In this document: positions 45,953 to 58,045 of the stretch, piece after piece
Layout of the letters: the number at the start of each line of letters is the position of its first letter
Numbering within the stretch: position 1 is the first letter of the stretch
Source: Lentzea fradiae
GTDB lineage: Bacteria; Actinomycetota; Actinomycetes; Mycobacteriales; Pseudonocardiaceae
Direction: 5' to 3'
Length of the DNA stretch: 64,000 nucleotides
Assembly: GCF_900100955.1 (NCBI RefSeq)
Contig: NZ_FNCC01000004.1
Span: 1-64,000, forward strand
Made by a program: the position numbers and the translations under genes
The notes under the pieces: model-generated
What the model was told of the DNA's origin: nothing
Databases searched by the model: none
The model's input: the letters and a program-made list of their open reading frames with translations, nothing else

Positions 45953-46360
45953 TCAGTTCGAGATGTTCGGGTCGAAGGTGAAGATCACGAACGTGCCGAG
46001 CGACACGATCAGCACGATCGACACGTAGAGCAGCATCTTCAACCAGAACCGGGTGGAGTCCTTGCGGGCGTAGTCGTTGATGACCGTCCGCACGCCGTTG
46101 CCGCCGTGCAGCTGCGCGAGCCACAGCATCGCGAGGTCCCAGAACTGCCAGAACGGAGACGACCAGCGACCGGCGACGAAGGCGAAGTTGATCTTGTGGA
46201 CGCCGCCGTCGAGGATGTTCATGATGAACAGGTGGCCCAGGACGAGGACCACGAGCAGCAGGCCGGACAGGCGCATGAAGAGCCAGCTGTACAGCTCGCC
46301 GTTGCCGCGCCGGGCCGCGGGGCGGCGGGGCGAGCGGGGCTTGTCGAGTGCGAGAGACAT
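45953..46360 (-). CDS. sdhD: Succinate dehydrogenase membrane anchor subunit D
   Basis: 135 aa from ATG at 46360. Three membrane helices. Heme/quinone-region residues in YSWLFMRLSGLLLVVLVLGH and NGVRTVINDYARK. Starts 2 bases after sdhC ends. The long open frame upstream to 47356 is not part of the gene. Confidence 0.93.
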   Translation of the reverse strand: MSLALDKPRSPRRPAARRGNGELYSWLFMRLSGLLLVVLVLGHLFIMNILDGGVHKINFAFVAGRWSSPFWQFWDLAMLWLAQLHGGNGVRTVINDYARKDSTRFWLKMLLYVSIVLIVSLGTFVIFTFDPNISN

Positions 46361-46362
46361 GG

Positions 46363-46788
46363 TCACTGACCCCCAACCAGGTCGGAGATCGTCCGCTCCA
46401 TCATGAAGTAGAAGCCGGGGATCATCACGAGGACCCACACCGCGAGCACGGTCCAGAGCATGGGCCGCTGGTACTTCGCGCCCTTCTCCCAGAAGTCGAC
46501 GAGCATGACCCGGATGCCGTTCAGCGCGTGGTAGAGCACCGCGCCGACCAGGCCGACCTCGAAGAGGTTCACGATCGGGTTCTTGTAGGTCTCGATCACC
46601 GCGTCGTACGCGTTCGGGGACACCCGCACGAGCGCGGTGTCGAGCACGTGGGTGAAGAGGAAGAAGAACGTGAGGACACCGGTGATCCGGTGGGCGACCC
46701 AGGACCACATGCCCAGATCTCCGCGGTAGAGCGTCCCACCCCCTCGGGTGGTGGTGCCCGACCGCTCGGGTGCGCCTGCGCTGGTCAT
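46363..46788 (-). CDS. sdhC: Succinate dehydrogenase cytochrome b556 subunit
   Basis: 141 aa. Three helices with heme-ligand region SWVAHRITGVLTFFFLFTHV and YHALNGIRVML. First gene of the operon. Together with SdhD it forms the quinone-reducing anchor. The promoter must lie in the 700-base region upstream shared with the divergent BMP gene. Confidence 0.94.
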   Translation of the reverse strand: MTSAGAPERSGTTTRGGGTLYRGDLGMWSWVAHRITGVLTFFFLFTHVLDTALVRVSPNAYDAVIETYKNPIVNLFEVGLVGAVLYHALNGIRVMLVDFWEKGAKYQRPMLWTVLAVWVLVMIPGFYFMMERTISDLVGGQ

Positions 46789-47511
46789 GCGCCGCGGCCT
46801 CCAACGTCAGTGGTGGTGGTCGGTGGACGTGTCGTTCCGACCATGACCGGGAAATGCTAGTCCCGCACGTCGGACGCGACCCAGCAGGCGCACCCGCTCT
46901 GTGATCGATGAGACACGGTGTCGATCCACCAACTGGCCTTGATCGATTCGGAAATGCGTCGTGGGACACAATTCCGAATCGTCCGATATCGCGGCGAAAT
47001 ACGGATCTGTGAAGTATCGGAAAAGGACGGCGGCCCGGAACCTCCGCCAGGGTCCGGGCCGCCGTCTTCGGCAAGGGCACTTGCCGCCCCTCACACGACT
47101 CCGGCTCCGCCGCCGGTTCAGCCGTTCCGAGAAAATCTTCCGTGCCGGTTTCGGTGATGTTTCGCCGATGTGCGAACCGCAGGCGGGACAACGACATTCC
47201 GGTGGTGGTGCCGGTCGTGATCGCGGGCCCGGAGGGAAGGGGGCTGCTGTCGTCGTCGGCGCCGGAGCGGCAGTTTGGCGCGCGGAACTGGGCCGAATGG
47301 ACGACGATCGGCCCGGAGAAGCGGCCACCGGGGACGTTTCGCCACGCGCCGAACACGAGTGATCACCTCAGGTGAGGACTATGCGTCGAATGCGTAACCG
47401 ATAGGGGTCTATGTAGGTGCTGGCCGCAACGAGGTTGGTTACCAAGAGGTACGGTGCGCCGTCTAGAACCCAACTTGACCGTTGGGGAGGAACTCAGGGA
47501 GGAGACGAGCC
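46789..47511. other. Long intergenic region between sdhC and the BMP operon
   Basis: 723 bases between divergent operons. Open frames exist on both strands but none has a convincing ribosome site or domain. It holds a strong stem-loop (47026-47066) and an AT-richer stretch (46940-47025). The presence of a terminator-like hairpin in the middle suggests a short transcript, possibly a small RNA, ends there. Confidence 0.5.
47026..47066. terminator. Strong stem-loop in the sdh-bmp intergenic region
   Basis: GACGGCGGCCCGGA (47026-47039) and TCCGGGCCGCCGTC (47053-47066) form a perfect 14-bp stem with a 13-base loop, followed by TTCGG on the plus strand and preceded by TTTTCC as read on the minus strand. 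No annotated gene ends next to it. Confidence 0.65.
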
Positions 47512-48657
47512 GTGCGTCGTCGTATGCGTGGTGTCGCGGTCGCCGCGATCGCGTTGACCAGCGTGATGACTATGGCCGCCTGCGCGAAGGACACGGGTGG
47601 CAGTGGCAACAACTCGAACACCGGCTCAGGTGCCGCGTGCGAGTACGCCACGCCTCCCACCGCGTCCGCCACCTCGAGCACCAGCGCCGCCAACGGCGAC
47701 AAGGTCGACGCGAGCGCGCTGAAGATCGGTCTGGCCTACGACATCGGTGGCCGTGGCGACGCGTCGTTCAACGACTCCGCCGCCGCCGGTCTGGACAAGG
47801 CCATCGCGGACATGGGCGTGAAGAAGGAGAACACGCGCGAGCTCTCCGCCGCCCCGAACGAGGACGAGTCGGCCAAGCAGACCCGTCTGCGCCAGCTGGC
47901 CGGTGAGGGCTTCAACCCGATCATCGGTGTCGGCTTCGCCTACGCCGAGTCGCTGAAGGTCGTCGCGCCGGAGTTCCCGGACGTGAAGTTCGCCCTGGTC
48001 GACGGCACCGTCGAGGGCGCGACCAACGTCACGCCGCTGCTCTTCGCCGAGCACGAGGGTTCCTTCCTGGCGGGCGTCATCGCCGCGTACCAGAGCAAGA
48101 AGTGCCACGTGGGCTTCGTCGGCGGCGTCGAGATCCCGCTGATCCAGAAGTTCGAGGCGGGCTACGCGCAGGGCGCCAAGGCCGCCGCGCCGAACATCAA
48201 GGTCGAGTCGAAGTACATCACGCCCGCGGGTGACTTCTCCGGCTTCCAGGACGCCCCGAAGGGCCAGGAGGCCGCGAAGGGCCAGATCGACGCCGGTGCC
48301 GACGTGATCTACCAGGCCGCCGGCGCGTCCGGCAAGGGCGTCTTCTCCGCCGCGAAGCAGGGCAACGTGCTCGCCATCGGCGTCGACGCCGACCAGTACA
48401 ACCAGGCGACCGTCGCCGACACCAAGGACGTCATCGTGTCGTCCATGCTCAAGCGCGTCGACGTCGCGGTCTACGACTTCGTGGCCGCGGTCGCGAAGAA
48501 CGACCTCTCGTCGCTGCCGAAGGTCTTCGACCTGAAGTCGGACGGCGTCGGCTACGCCACGTCGGGTGGCAAGATCGACGCCAAGCTGCAGGAGATCCTC
48601 GAGGGCTACAAGGCCCAGATCATCGAGGGCAAGATCTCGGTCAAGGACACCCCGTAG
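47512..48657 (+). CDS. BMP family nucleoside-binding lipoprotein
   Basis: 381 aa from GTG at 47512 with GGAGGAG upstream. Lipobox MTMAAC in the signal peptide, a Ser/Thr/Ala linker, then a basic membrane protein (PnrA-like) periplasmic-binding fold: IGLAYDIGGRGDASFNDSAA, GVGFAYAESL, FVGGVEIPLIQKFEAGYAQG. BMP proteins of this group bind purine or pyrimidine nucleosides. First gene of the transporter and salvage operon. Confidence 0.93.
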   Translation: MRRRMRGVAVAAIALTSVMTMAACAKDTGGSGNNSNTGSGAACEYATPPTASATSSTSAANGDKVDASALKIGLAYDIGGRGDASFNDSAAAGLDKAIADMGVKKENTRELSAAPNEDESAKQTRLRQLAGEGFNPIIGVGFAYAESLKVVAPEFPDVKFALVDGTVEGATNVTPLLFAEHEGSFLAGVIAAYQSKKCHVGFVGGVEIPLIQKFEAGYAQGAKAAAPNIKVESKYITPAGDFSGFQDAPKGQEAAKGQIDAGADVIYQAAGASGKGVFSAAKQGNVLAIGVDADQYNQATVADTKDVIVSSMLKRVDVAVYDFVAAVAKNDLSSLPKVFDLKSDGVGYATSGGKIDAKLQEILEGYKAQIIEGKISVKDTP

Positions 48658-48678
48658 TCCGGAGCCACAACCCCACCG

Positions 48679-48709
48679 GGCCCTGTGAGGTTTTCGCCCT
48701 CACAGGGCC
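48679..48709 (+). promoter_or_regulatory. Intercistronic stem-loop between binding protein and ATPase
   Basis: GGCCCTGTGAGG and CCTCACAGGGCC form a 12-bp perfect stem with a 7-base loop (TTTTCGC), 21 bases past the BMP stop and 29 before the ATPase start. With no T run after it, it is more likely a partial terminator or mRNA-stabilising hairpin that raises binding protein over transporter. Confidence 0.65.
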
Positions 48710-48738
48710 TGGTGCGTGGTAGGAGGAGCAACTCGACG

Positions 48739-50318
<1,580 letters not shown>

Positions 50319-50319
<1 letters not shown>

Positions 50320-51392
50320 TGGGACACCTGCGCGGCAAACTCCTGCCGCCCGCGTTGGCGATCGTCTTCTCGATGCTGTTGTGCGGCGTGGCGCTCGTCA
50401 TCTCCGGTGCGAACCCGTTCAGCGCGTTCGCCGCGATGGTCACGCACGTCGGCAAGGGCTCGACGTTCGTCGACATCATCAACTCGACGGGCATCTACTA
50501 CATCGCGGCGCTCGCGGTGGCGATCGGGTTCCAGATGAACCTGTTCAACATCGGTGTCGAGGGCCAGTACCGGGTCGCGGCCGTCATCGCCGCGGTCGTC
50601 GGCGGCTCGATCGCGCTGCCCACCGGCATCCACACGCTGGTGATCATCATCGTGGCGGCGCTCGCCGGTGCCGCCTGGGCCGCGATCCCCGCCATCCTCA
50701 AGGTGACGCGCGGCGTCAACGAGGTCATCTCGACGATCATGATGAACGGCCTGGCCATCGGCCTGTCCGCCTACCTGATCCGCCGCGACGTCTTCGGTGA
50801 GCTGCGGGGCAACAACATCCGCACGCCGGAGATCCCGGAGAGCGGCTGGATGCCCGGCATCTCCTTCGGTGGCGGCGGCACGATGTTCGGCTTCATCTTC
50901 GTGGCGGTCGCCCTCGGCGTCGGCTACTGGGTCATGATGAACCGCACCCGGTTCGGCTTCGAGCTGCGCGCGTCCGGCGAGTCGTCCACCGCGGCCTCCG
51001 CCGGTGGCGTCAACGCCAAGAAGATGGTGCTGTTCTCGATGCTGATCTCGGGCGCCATCGCGGGTCTCATCTCGCTGCCGGAGCTGCTCGGCCGCGACCA
51101 CACGTTCAGCCTGAACTTCACCGCGGGCATCGGCTTCTCGGGCATCGCCATCGCGCTGCTCGGCCGCAACCACCCCGGCGGCATCGCGTTCGGCGCGCTG
51201 CTGTGGGCGTTCCTCGACAAGTCGGGCCTCGCGCTCGACAACGTCGGTGTGCCCAGGGAGATCGTCACCATCATGCAGGGCTCGATCGTCCTGTCGGTCG
51301 TCGTCGCGTACGAGGTGGTGCGCCGCTTCGAGCTCGCCGCCGAACAGCGCCGCGTCGGCCGTGAGCTCGGAACCGTCGGAGGTGCCGCGTGA
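50319..51392 (+). CDS. Nucleoside ABC transporter permease 1
   Basis: 357 aa, ATG overlapping the ATPase stop. About nine membrane segments, BPD_transp_2 family: FNIGVEGQYRVAAVIAAV and GINARKMVLFSM-like GVNAKKMVLFSMLISGAI. Partner of the next permease. Confidence 0.93.
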
Positions 51393-52642
51393 TCTCGACG
51401 TTGGAGGAGAAGCCCCACGTCCCGGCGGCGCCCCGCAAGCGCAGGGTGCCGGGCTGGGCCGTCGGCATGATCAGCGTCGCCGGCGCGGTCCTGCTGCTGT
51501 CGACGACCTCGTACCTCACCGGCTTCCCGCAGATGACGTCGTCGGGCACGACGCAGACGGCGGTGCGGCTCGCGCTGCCGATCCTGCTCGCCGGTCTCGG
51601 CGGTCTGTGGGCGGAACGCGCGGGCGTGGTCAACATCGGCCTCGAAGGCATGATGATCATGGGCACCTGGGGCGCGGCGTGGGCCGGGTACCAGTGGGGC
51701 CCGTGGGCGGCGCTCGTCGCCGCCGTCGTGTTCGGCTCGCTCGGCGGTCTGCTGCACGCCATCGCCACCGTCACGTTCGGCGTCAACCACATCGTCTCCG
51801 GTGTGGCGATCAACCTGCTCGGCGCCGGTCTCACGAAGTACCTGTCGACGCTGCTCTTCCAGCCGCTGTCGAACAACCCGCGGCAGTCGCCGCCGGTGCA
51901 GCCGTTCGACACGTTCTCGGCGGCGGGTCTCAGCGACTGGCTGCGCGAGCTGGAGAACGAGCAGCGCGTCATCATCTCCGACGTCGCGGGCATCCTGGGC
52001 GGTCTCGTCACGGGCGTCTCGCCGCTGACGATGATCGCGATCCTGCTGCTGCCGCTGTCGTACTTCCTGTTGTGGCGCACGCGGTTCGGCCTGCGCCTGC
52101 GGTCGGTCGGCGAGAACCCGCACGCGGCGGACTCGCTGGGCGTCAAGGTGTACCTCCACAAGTACGTCGCCGTGATCGTCTCCGGTGGCCTCGCCGGTCT
52201 GGGTGGCGCCGCGCTGGTGCTGAACCCCGGCCAGCTGTCCTACCTGGAGGGTCAGACCGGTGGCCGCGGCTACATCGGCCTCGCGGCGATGATCTTCGGC
52301 AACTGGCGGCCCGGTGGCCTGCTCGGTGGCGCGGCGCTGTTCGGCTACGCAGACGGCCTGCAGCTGCGGTCGGGCGGCGAGGTCGTGCTGGGTCTCGTCT
52401 ACGGCGTGGTGATCCTGCTCGGCGTGATCGTGGTGTGGCAGCTGTACCGCCGCAAGTGGTTCTCCGCCGCGGCCGCGATCGTCGTCGCCGTGCTGATGTA
52501 CCTGCTGTACATCACCCTCGACGAGATCCCCGGCGAGTTCGTCTCGTACGCGCCGCACATGGTGACGCTGGCCGTGCTGGCCGTCGCATCGCAACGGTTG
52601 CGGATGCCCGCCGCCGACGGTGTGGTGTACCGCCGTGGCTGA
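51389..52642 (+). CDS. Nucleoside ABC transporter permease 2
   Basis: 417 aa, GTG start overlapping permease 1 by 4 bases. BPD_transp_2 family: GVVNIGLEGMMIMGTWGAAW and GENPHAADSLGVKVYLHKYV. About ten membrane segments, with a C-terminal pair beyond the family core. Confidence 0.93.
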   Translation: MISTLEEKPHVPAAPRKRRVPGWAVGMISVAGAVLLLSTTSYLTGFPQMTSSGTTQTAVRLALPILLAGLGGLWAERAGVVNIGLEGMMIMGTWGAAWAGYQWGPWAALVAAVVFGSLGGLLHAIATVTFGVNHIVSGVAINLLGAGLTKYLSTLLFQPLSNNPRQSPPVQPFDTFSAAGLSDWLRELENEQRVIISDVAGILGGLVTGVSPLTMIAILLLPLSYFLLWRTRFGLRLRSVGENPHAADSLGVKVYLHKYVAVIVSGGLAGLGGAALVLNPGQLSYLEGQTGGRGYIGLAAMIFGNWRPGGLLGGAALFGYADGLQLRSGGEVVLGLVYGVVILLGVIVVWQLYRRKWFSAAAAIVVAVLMYLLYITLDEIPGEFVSYAPHMVTLAVLAVASQRLRMPAADGVVYRRG

Positions 52643-53020
52643 GGTCGACTGGGACCTGCTCCGGGCGCGGGCGGTGGAGGCGGCGTCGTTCGCCTACTGC
52701 CCGTACTCGGGGTTGCAGGTCGGAGCAGCGGCGTTGTGCGACGACGGCCGCATCGTGACCGGGTGCAACATCGAGAACGCCTCGTACGGCGTCGGCCTGT
52801 GCGCGGAGTGCGCGATGGCGGGCCAGTTGCAGCTCACGGGTGGCGGCCGGTTCGTCGCGGTGGCGTGCCGGTCCGGTGCCGGTGAGCTGCTGATGCCGTG
52901 CGGGCGGTGCCGCCAGGTCCTCTACGAGCTGGGCGGGCGGGACTGCCTGGTGGACACGCCGTCCGGCGTGCTGCCGATGACGGCGGTGCTGCCGGACGCG
53001 TTCGGACCGGAGGACCTGCC

Positions 53021-53024
<4 letters not shown>
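52635..53024 (+). CDS. cdd: Cytidine deaminase
   Basis: 129 aa, GTG overlapping the permease by 8 bases. FAYCPYSGLQVGAA, IVTGCNIENASYG, catalytic/zinc motif CAECAM and PCGRCRQ. Converts cytidine and deoxycytidine to uridines after uptake. ATGA overlap with deoA. Confidence 0.95.
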
Positions 53025-54307
<1,283 letters not shown>

Positions 54308-54407
54308 ACACCGCGCCGTAGGTCCTGCCCCGCCTTCTCCCGCCACACACCCACCCGTGTGTCACCCCTCCAGCGCTCCCCGCCTCCCCAGCGTCACGTG
54401 GCTTTAG

Positions 54408-54480
54408 TACGCGGGGGCCCCGCGTACTCGTGGAGGGAACGTAGGGCCCCCGCGTACCCGACGGGAAACACGGACGAGAG
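54408..54480. repeat. Intergenic palindromic repeat, copy B
   Basis: TACGCGGGGGCCCCGCGTAC, then TGGAGGGAACGTAGGGCCCC and CGCGTACCCGACGGGAAACA. Its reverse complement lines up with copy A. Lies between the convergent deoA and kinase genes and could end transcription from both. Confidence 0.72.
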
Positions 54481-54566
54481 TGGTGGGTGGGGTGGGAGGT
54501 TGCGGGCAGTAGTTGGGGAGGCGTGCTGGGGGACGGCGGCTCGGCCGTGAAGGCCGCGCCGCGGGC

Positions 54567-56054
54567 TCAGCCGACCAGCGAACCCGCGAGCGGGGAGCGG
54601 TCCGCCTTCCACAGCACGCACAGGATCTCCTGGCGACCGGGTGCGGCGGCGTCGTTCCACGCGTCCCACTCCTGCTGGGTGGGGATGAGGCCGGTGAAGC
54701 CGAGGGCGTCCTTCGCGTTCGGCTCGATGACCTTGAACTGCTCCGTGCAGTAGCTCTTGGTGAAGTCGGCGAGCCACACCAGGCCGGGGTACGGGGTCTC
54801 CTTCGGCTTGTCCCACAACGGGGTCGCCGCGGAGAACAGCTGGATGCCGTGCGGTCCCTCGCACGGCACGTTGGCCCGCACCCCGGAGCCCTGGATCAGG
54901 AAGTCCTTGGCGCACTGCGTTCCGGACAGGTTCCACTCCGGCACGTCACCGCCGCGGCCGAACGTCGCGATCCGCCGGGACGGCAGCGGTGCGCCGATCG
55001 GCAACGCCGCGGGCTCGCTCCACTCACCCGAGCTGCCCTGGGCCTGGTCGCCCTGCTTCGTGCCGTCACCCGTGGGCGCGGCGCTGGTGTTCTCGGGGTT
55101 GAGAGCCAGGTAGCCGCCGAACGCCGCACCGGCGAGCAGCACGGCACCCAGCGCGACGGCGGCGACCTTGAGGGCCGGGCTCTTCTTCTTGGGCTGCTGC
55201 GGCACGAACTGCTGCGGCATGGGCGGCAGCTGCGCGGTGCTGCCCTGCACGATCGGCACGAGCAGGCTGCGCGCCTGGGCGGCCGTCATGCGCCGGGAGG
55301 GGTCGACGGTCAGCAGGCCGTGGATCACCTGCGCCAGCGCGGGCGAGGCCAGGCGCAGCTGCGGCGGCTCGTTCATGATCGCGTGCAGCGTCGAGGCGGT
55401 CGACGTGCGCTCGAACGGGCTGATGCCCTCGACGGCGTGCGCGATCGTGACGCCGAGCGCCCACAAATCCGACGCGGGCGACGCCTCGAAGCCGTGCAGC
55501 CGGTCCGGCGACATGTACGCGGGCGAGCCGACGATGCCGCCGTTCGTGGTCAGCCGGGGGTCGTCCATCGCCTGCGCGATGCCGAAGTCGGTGAGCTTCA
55601 CGGCGCCGTCCGGGCGCACCATGATGTTGCTGGGCTTGACGTCCCGGTGCACGATCCCGGCGGAGTGCGCCGCGTCCAGCGCGCCGAGCACCTGCAGCGC
55701 CACGCCCGCCATCCACACCGAGTCGCGTGGTCCGTGCCGTTGCACGACGGTGGCGAGGTCGGCCGCGTCGACCAGCTCCATCGCCAGGTAGGTGCGCCCG
55801 TTCTCGCGGATGACGTCGTGCACGGTCACGACGGCGGGGTGGTTCAGCCTGCCCGCCGTGCGCGCCTCGCGGAGCATCCGCTCCTCCATCACGGCGACCT
55901 CGCCGGGCGCGACGCCCTGGGGCGGGTGCAGCTCCTTCAGCGCCACCGCGCGGCCGAGCAGCTGGTCCTGGGCACGCCACACGACGCCCATCGCACCGCG
56001 GCCGAGCTCGGCGAGCAGTGTGTAGCGGTTGGCGACGACTCGCTGTTGCTGCAC
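54567..56054 (-). CDS. Membrane receptor-type serine/threonine protein kinase
   Basis: 495 aa. Kinase: YTLLAELGRGAMGVVWRAQD, RAVALKEL, HRDVKPSNIMV, TDFGIAQ, GSPAYMSPDR. Pro/Gln-rich linker, a transmembrane helix (VAAVALGAVLLAGAAFGGYL), then an extracellular domain with four Cys (TQCAKDF, VPCEGPH, SYCTEQF, EILCVLW). The spacing resembles the tail of the kinase at 7396-8781, hinting at related sensor domains. Confidence 0.93.
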   Translation of the reverse strand: MQQQRVVANRYTLLAELGRGAMGVVWRAQDQLLGRAVALKELHPPQGVAPGEVAVMEERMLREARTAGRLNHPAVVTVHDVIRENGRTYLAMELVDAADLATVVQRHGPRDSVWMAGVALQVLGALDAAHSAGIVHRDVKPSNIMVRPDGAVKLTDFGIAQAMDDPRLTTNGGIVGSPAYMSPDRLHGFEASPASDLWALGVTIAHAVEGISPFERTSTASTLHAIMNEPPQLRLASPALAQVIHGLLTVDPSRRMTAAQARSLLVPIVQGSTAQLPPMPQQFVPQQPKKKSPALKVAAVALGAVLLAGAAFGGYLALNPENTSAAPTGDGTKQGDQAQGSSGEWSEPAALPIGAPLPSRRIATFGRGGDVPEWNLSGTQCAKDFLIQGSGVRANVPCEGPHGIQLFSAATPLWDKPKETPYPGLVWLADFTKSYCTEQFKVIEPNAKDALGFTGLIPTQQEWDAWNDAAAPGRQEILCVLWKADRSPLAGSLVG

Positions 56055-56254
56055 GGACCATCCCTTCCGGACACCCCAGGGTGACCGAGCCTACCCACGG
56101 ACCTGTGAGCGCTCTCCTTTTGGTCACGTGCGGAGAGCGCCGCGGGTTCAACGAGGAAGCGGTGATCCGCGCGTCGGCCGAGGTGACAGGGGCGGTGGGG
56201 GAACGCCCTGACGGGGCACGAGGTCCGTCTCATTTGGAGTGCCCGGTACGACGA

Positions 56255-56283
56255 CGGCCCCGGAGCGGTGAGCTCCGGGGCCG
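56255..56283 (-). terminator. Terminator downstream of the coiled-coil gene
   Basis: CGGCCCCGGAGC-GGTGA-GCTCCGGGGCCG, a perfect 12-bp stem, 24 bases past the stop at 56307 on the minus strand. Confidence 0.75.
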
Positions 56284-56306
56284 TGCGAACCGTCGGACGA
56301 GGGCGA

Positions 56307-57710
56307 TCAGGCGCCCTCGGCCGCCAGGTCGTCGTCGTCCATGTCCTTGCCGCCGTTGGCCGGCTTCGGGCCACCGTTCTTGCGGGTGCGGCGCTGCGGG
56401 CGCGGCAGCGCGGTGGGCGGCGGGGGAGGCGTGGGCGAGCCGCCGCCGAGGATCAGCTCCGCGAACGTGGCCATCGCCTCGTCCAGCTGACCGCCGATGC
56501 GCAGCTCCGACTCCTGGTTCGACTTGCGCACCAACGACTGCAGCGCGTCGGCGTCCGGGCGGGCGCCGACCGTCTCCGCGACCTTGGAGATGCTCGCGTC
56601 GACGGTGCCGCCCAGCTCGGAGATGCGGGCCGCGAAGTCGTCCTCGACCTTGTCGAGGCGGTCGGTCATCGTGTCGAGCTTCGAGGTGACGTGCTCCAGG
56701 CGGCCCGCCAGGGCCTCCAGGCGGTCGGCGGCGTCGACCTGGTCGCGGGTCTGCTCGATCGCCGCGTACAGGGCGGTGCGGGCCTCGTCCAGCTTGCCGT
56801 TGACCGTCTCGCGGCTGTCCGCGACGGCCGCCGCCAGCTCGGCGCGGGTCTCGGCCAGCGACGACGTGAGCGCCTCGCGGGTCTCGGTGACCGAACCGGA
56901 CAGGACGCCGCGGGTCTCCGCCACGGCGCCGGACAGCTCGGTGCGGGTCTCGGCGAGCGAGGACGCCAGCTCGTTGTGCCGGTCGGTGACCGCGGAGACC
57001 AGCTCGGCGCGGCTGTCGGCGACGGCGGCGGCCAGCTCGGCACGGGCGGCGGCGAGGGCGTCGCGCTGCTCGTCGGCACGGCCGTGGACGCCGGAGAACG
57101 AGTCGGCGAGGATCTTCTGCAGCGCCTCGCGGGTGCCGTCGAGGTGCTCGTGCACGCCCTCGTCGACCTCGTCGAGACGGCCGCGCAGCGCGGCCTCCAG
57201 CGCCTCGATGCGCTCGCGCAGCGGGGAGGTCACCGCGCCCGGGATCGCGTCGACCTTGCCGTCCTGCTTGTCCAGGTGGCCGTCGAGGTCGTCGATGCGC
57301 TTGTGGATGCTCGCGAGCTTGTCCTCGAGACCGTCCATGCGGCCCGCGACACCCTCGAAGCGGCCGGCGACGCCGTCGAGACGGCCGTCGAGCTGCGCGA
57401 ACGGCTTGGCGAGCTTGTCGACCAGCGCGTCGACCGCGCGGCCGATGCCGGCGACGGCGTTGTCCTGGGCCTCCAGCTTGGCGAGGGCCTCGTCCAGGCG
57501 CTCCGCGAGGACGCTGACCTCAGTGCGGTCCGGCAGCTCCGACAGGCGCTTGCGGACCGAACCCAGCGACTCCAGAGGCGACATCCGGGCGTGGATCTCG
57601 TCCAGCGCGTCGAAGATCTGCTGCTGCTCGCTCTCACGGATCTCCGCGGCGCGCGTGAGCATGTTGCGCATCCGATCGAAGGACATCGTGGAGTTGTTGT
57701 TCTCTGTCAC
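56307..57710 (-). CDS. Long coiled-coil protein
   Basis: 467 aa. From about residue 40 to 400 an almost unbroken helical heptad pattern with tandem near-repeats of 11-15 residues (SRAELVSAVTDRHNELASSL, ETRTELSGAVAETRGVLSGS, ETREALTSSLAETRAELAAA). C-terminal Pro-rich and Lys-rich stretch ending in acidic DMDDDDLAAEGA. Apolipoprotein A/E-like repetition but no family function. Cytosolic, probably a scaffold or DNA/membrane-associated filament. Confidence 0.8.
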   Translation of the reverse strand: MTENNNSTMSFDRMRNMLTRAAEIRESEQQQIFDALDEIHARMSPLESLGSVRKRLSELPDRTEVSVLAERLDEALAKLEAQDNAVAGIGRAVDALVDKLAKPFAQLDGRLDGVAGRFEGVAGRMDGLEDKLASIHKRIDDLDGHLDKQDGKVDAIPGAVTSPLRERIEALEAALRGRLDEVDEGVHEHLDGTREALQKILADSFSGVHGRADEQRDALAAARAELAAAVADSRAELVSAVTDRHNELASSLAETRTELSGAVAETRGVLSGSVTETREALTSSLAETRAELAAAVADSRETVNGKLDEARTALYAAIEQTRDQVDAADRLEALAGRLEHVTSKLDTMTDRLDKVEDDFAARISELGGTVDASISKVAETVGARPDADALQSLVRKSNQESELRIGGQLDEAMATFAELILGGGSPTPPPPPTALPRPQRRTRKNGGPKPANGGKDMDDDDLAAEGA

Positions 57711-58045
57711 GGCTGAGCGCCTTCGTCCAGGGGAGGGGGAGACCCCGGGAGCCTATCCGCGTCGCGGGGCGGCTCTGTAACGCCCCCGAGAGATTTCAGG
57801 CGTGCGTGGACGGCGGACTGACCCGTTCAGGCTAGATCGCTGGGCTGAACGCCGAGCTGTCGGCCGGGAGTGTCCCGCGGCGACTGATGATGTTCCTACC
57901 TTGGGGTGACTCAAGCCGCCTCGCGGTTGCAGAAAGTTGCCCATCACGGATCGGCAACGACGGTGCGACCGCTCCTGATCATAGCGTTGACAAGATCGTT
58001 TCGTCGTGGCAAGGGGCGGCGTGTCGGCTGGAGTAACGTGTAGCA
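57711..58045. other. Divergent promoter region
   Basis: 335 bases between the coiled-coil gene and add, without a gene. A -35-like TTGACA (57987-57992) lies upstream of add, but no well-spaced -10 element is evident. Confidence 0.4.

Noticed and set aside
45953-47356. 467-aa frame ending with sdhD
   Set aside because: Only the last 135 residues match SdhD; the rest is antisense to nothing conserved and crosses sdhC in the wrong frame.
46807-47362. Overlapping open frames on both strands in the sdh-bmp gap
   Set aside because: No ribosome sites, Arg/Pro-rich random-looking translations and no recognisable domain; typical of high-GC non-coding DNA.
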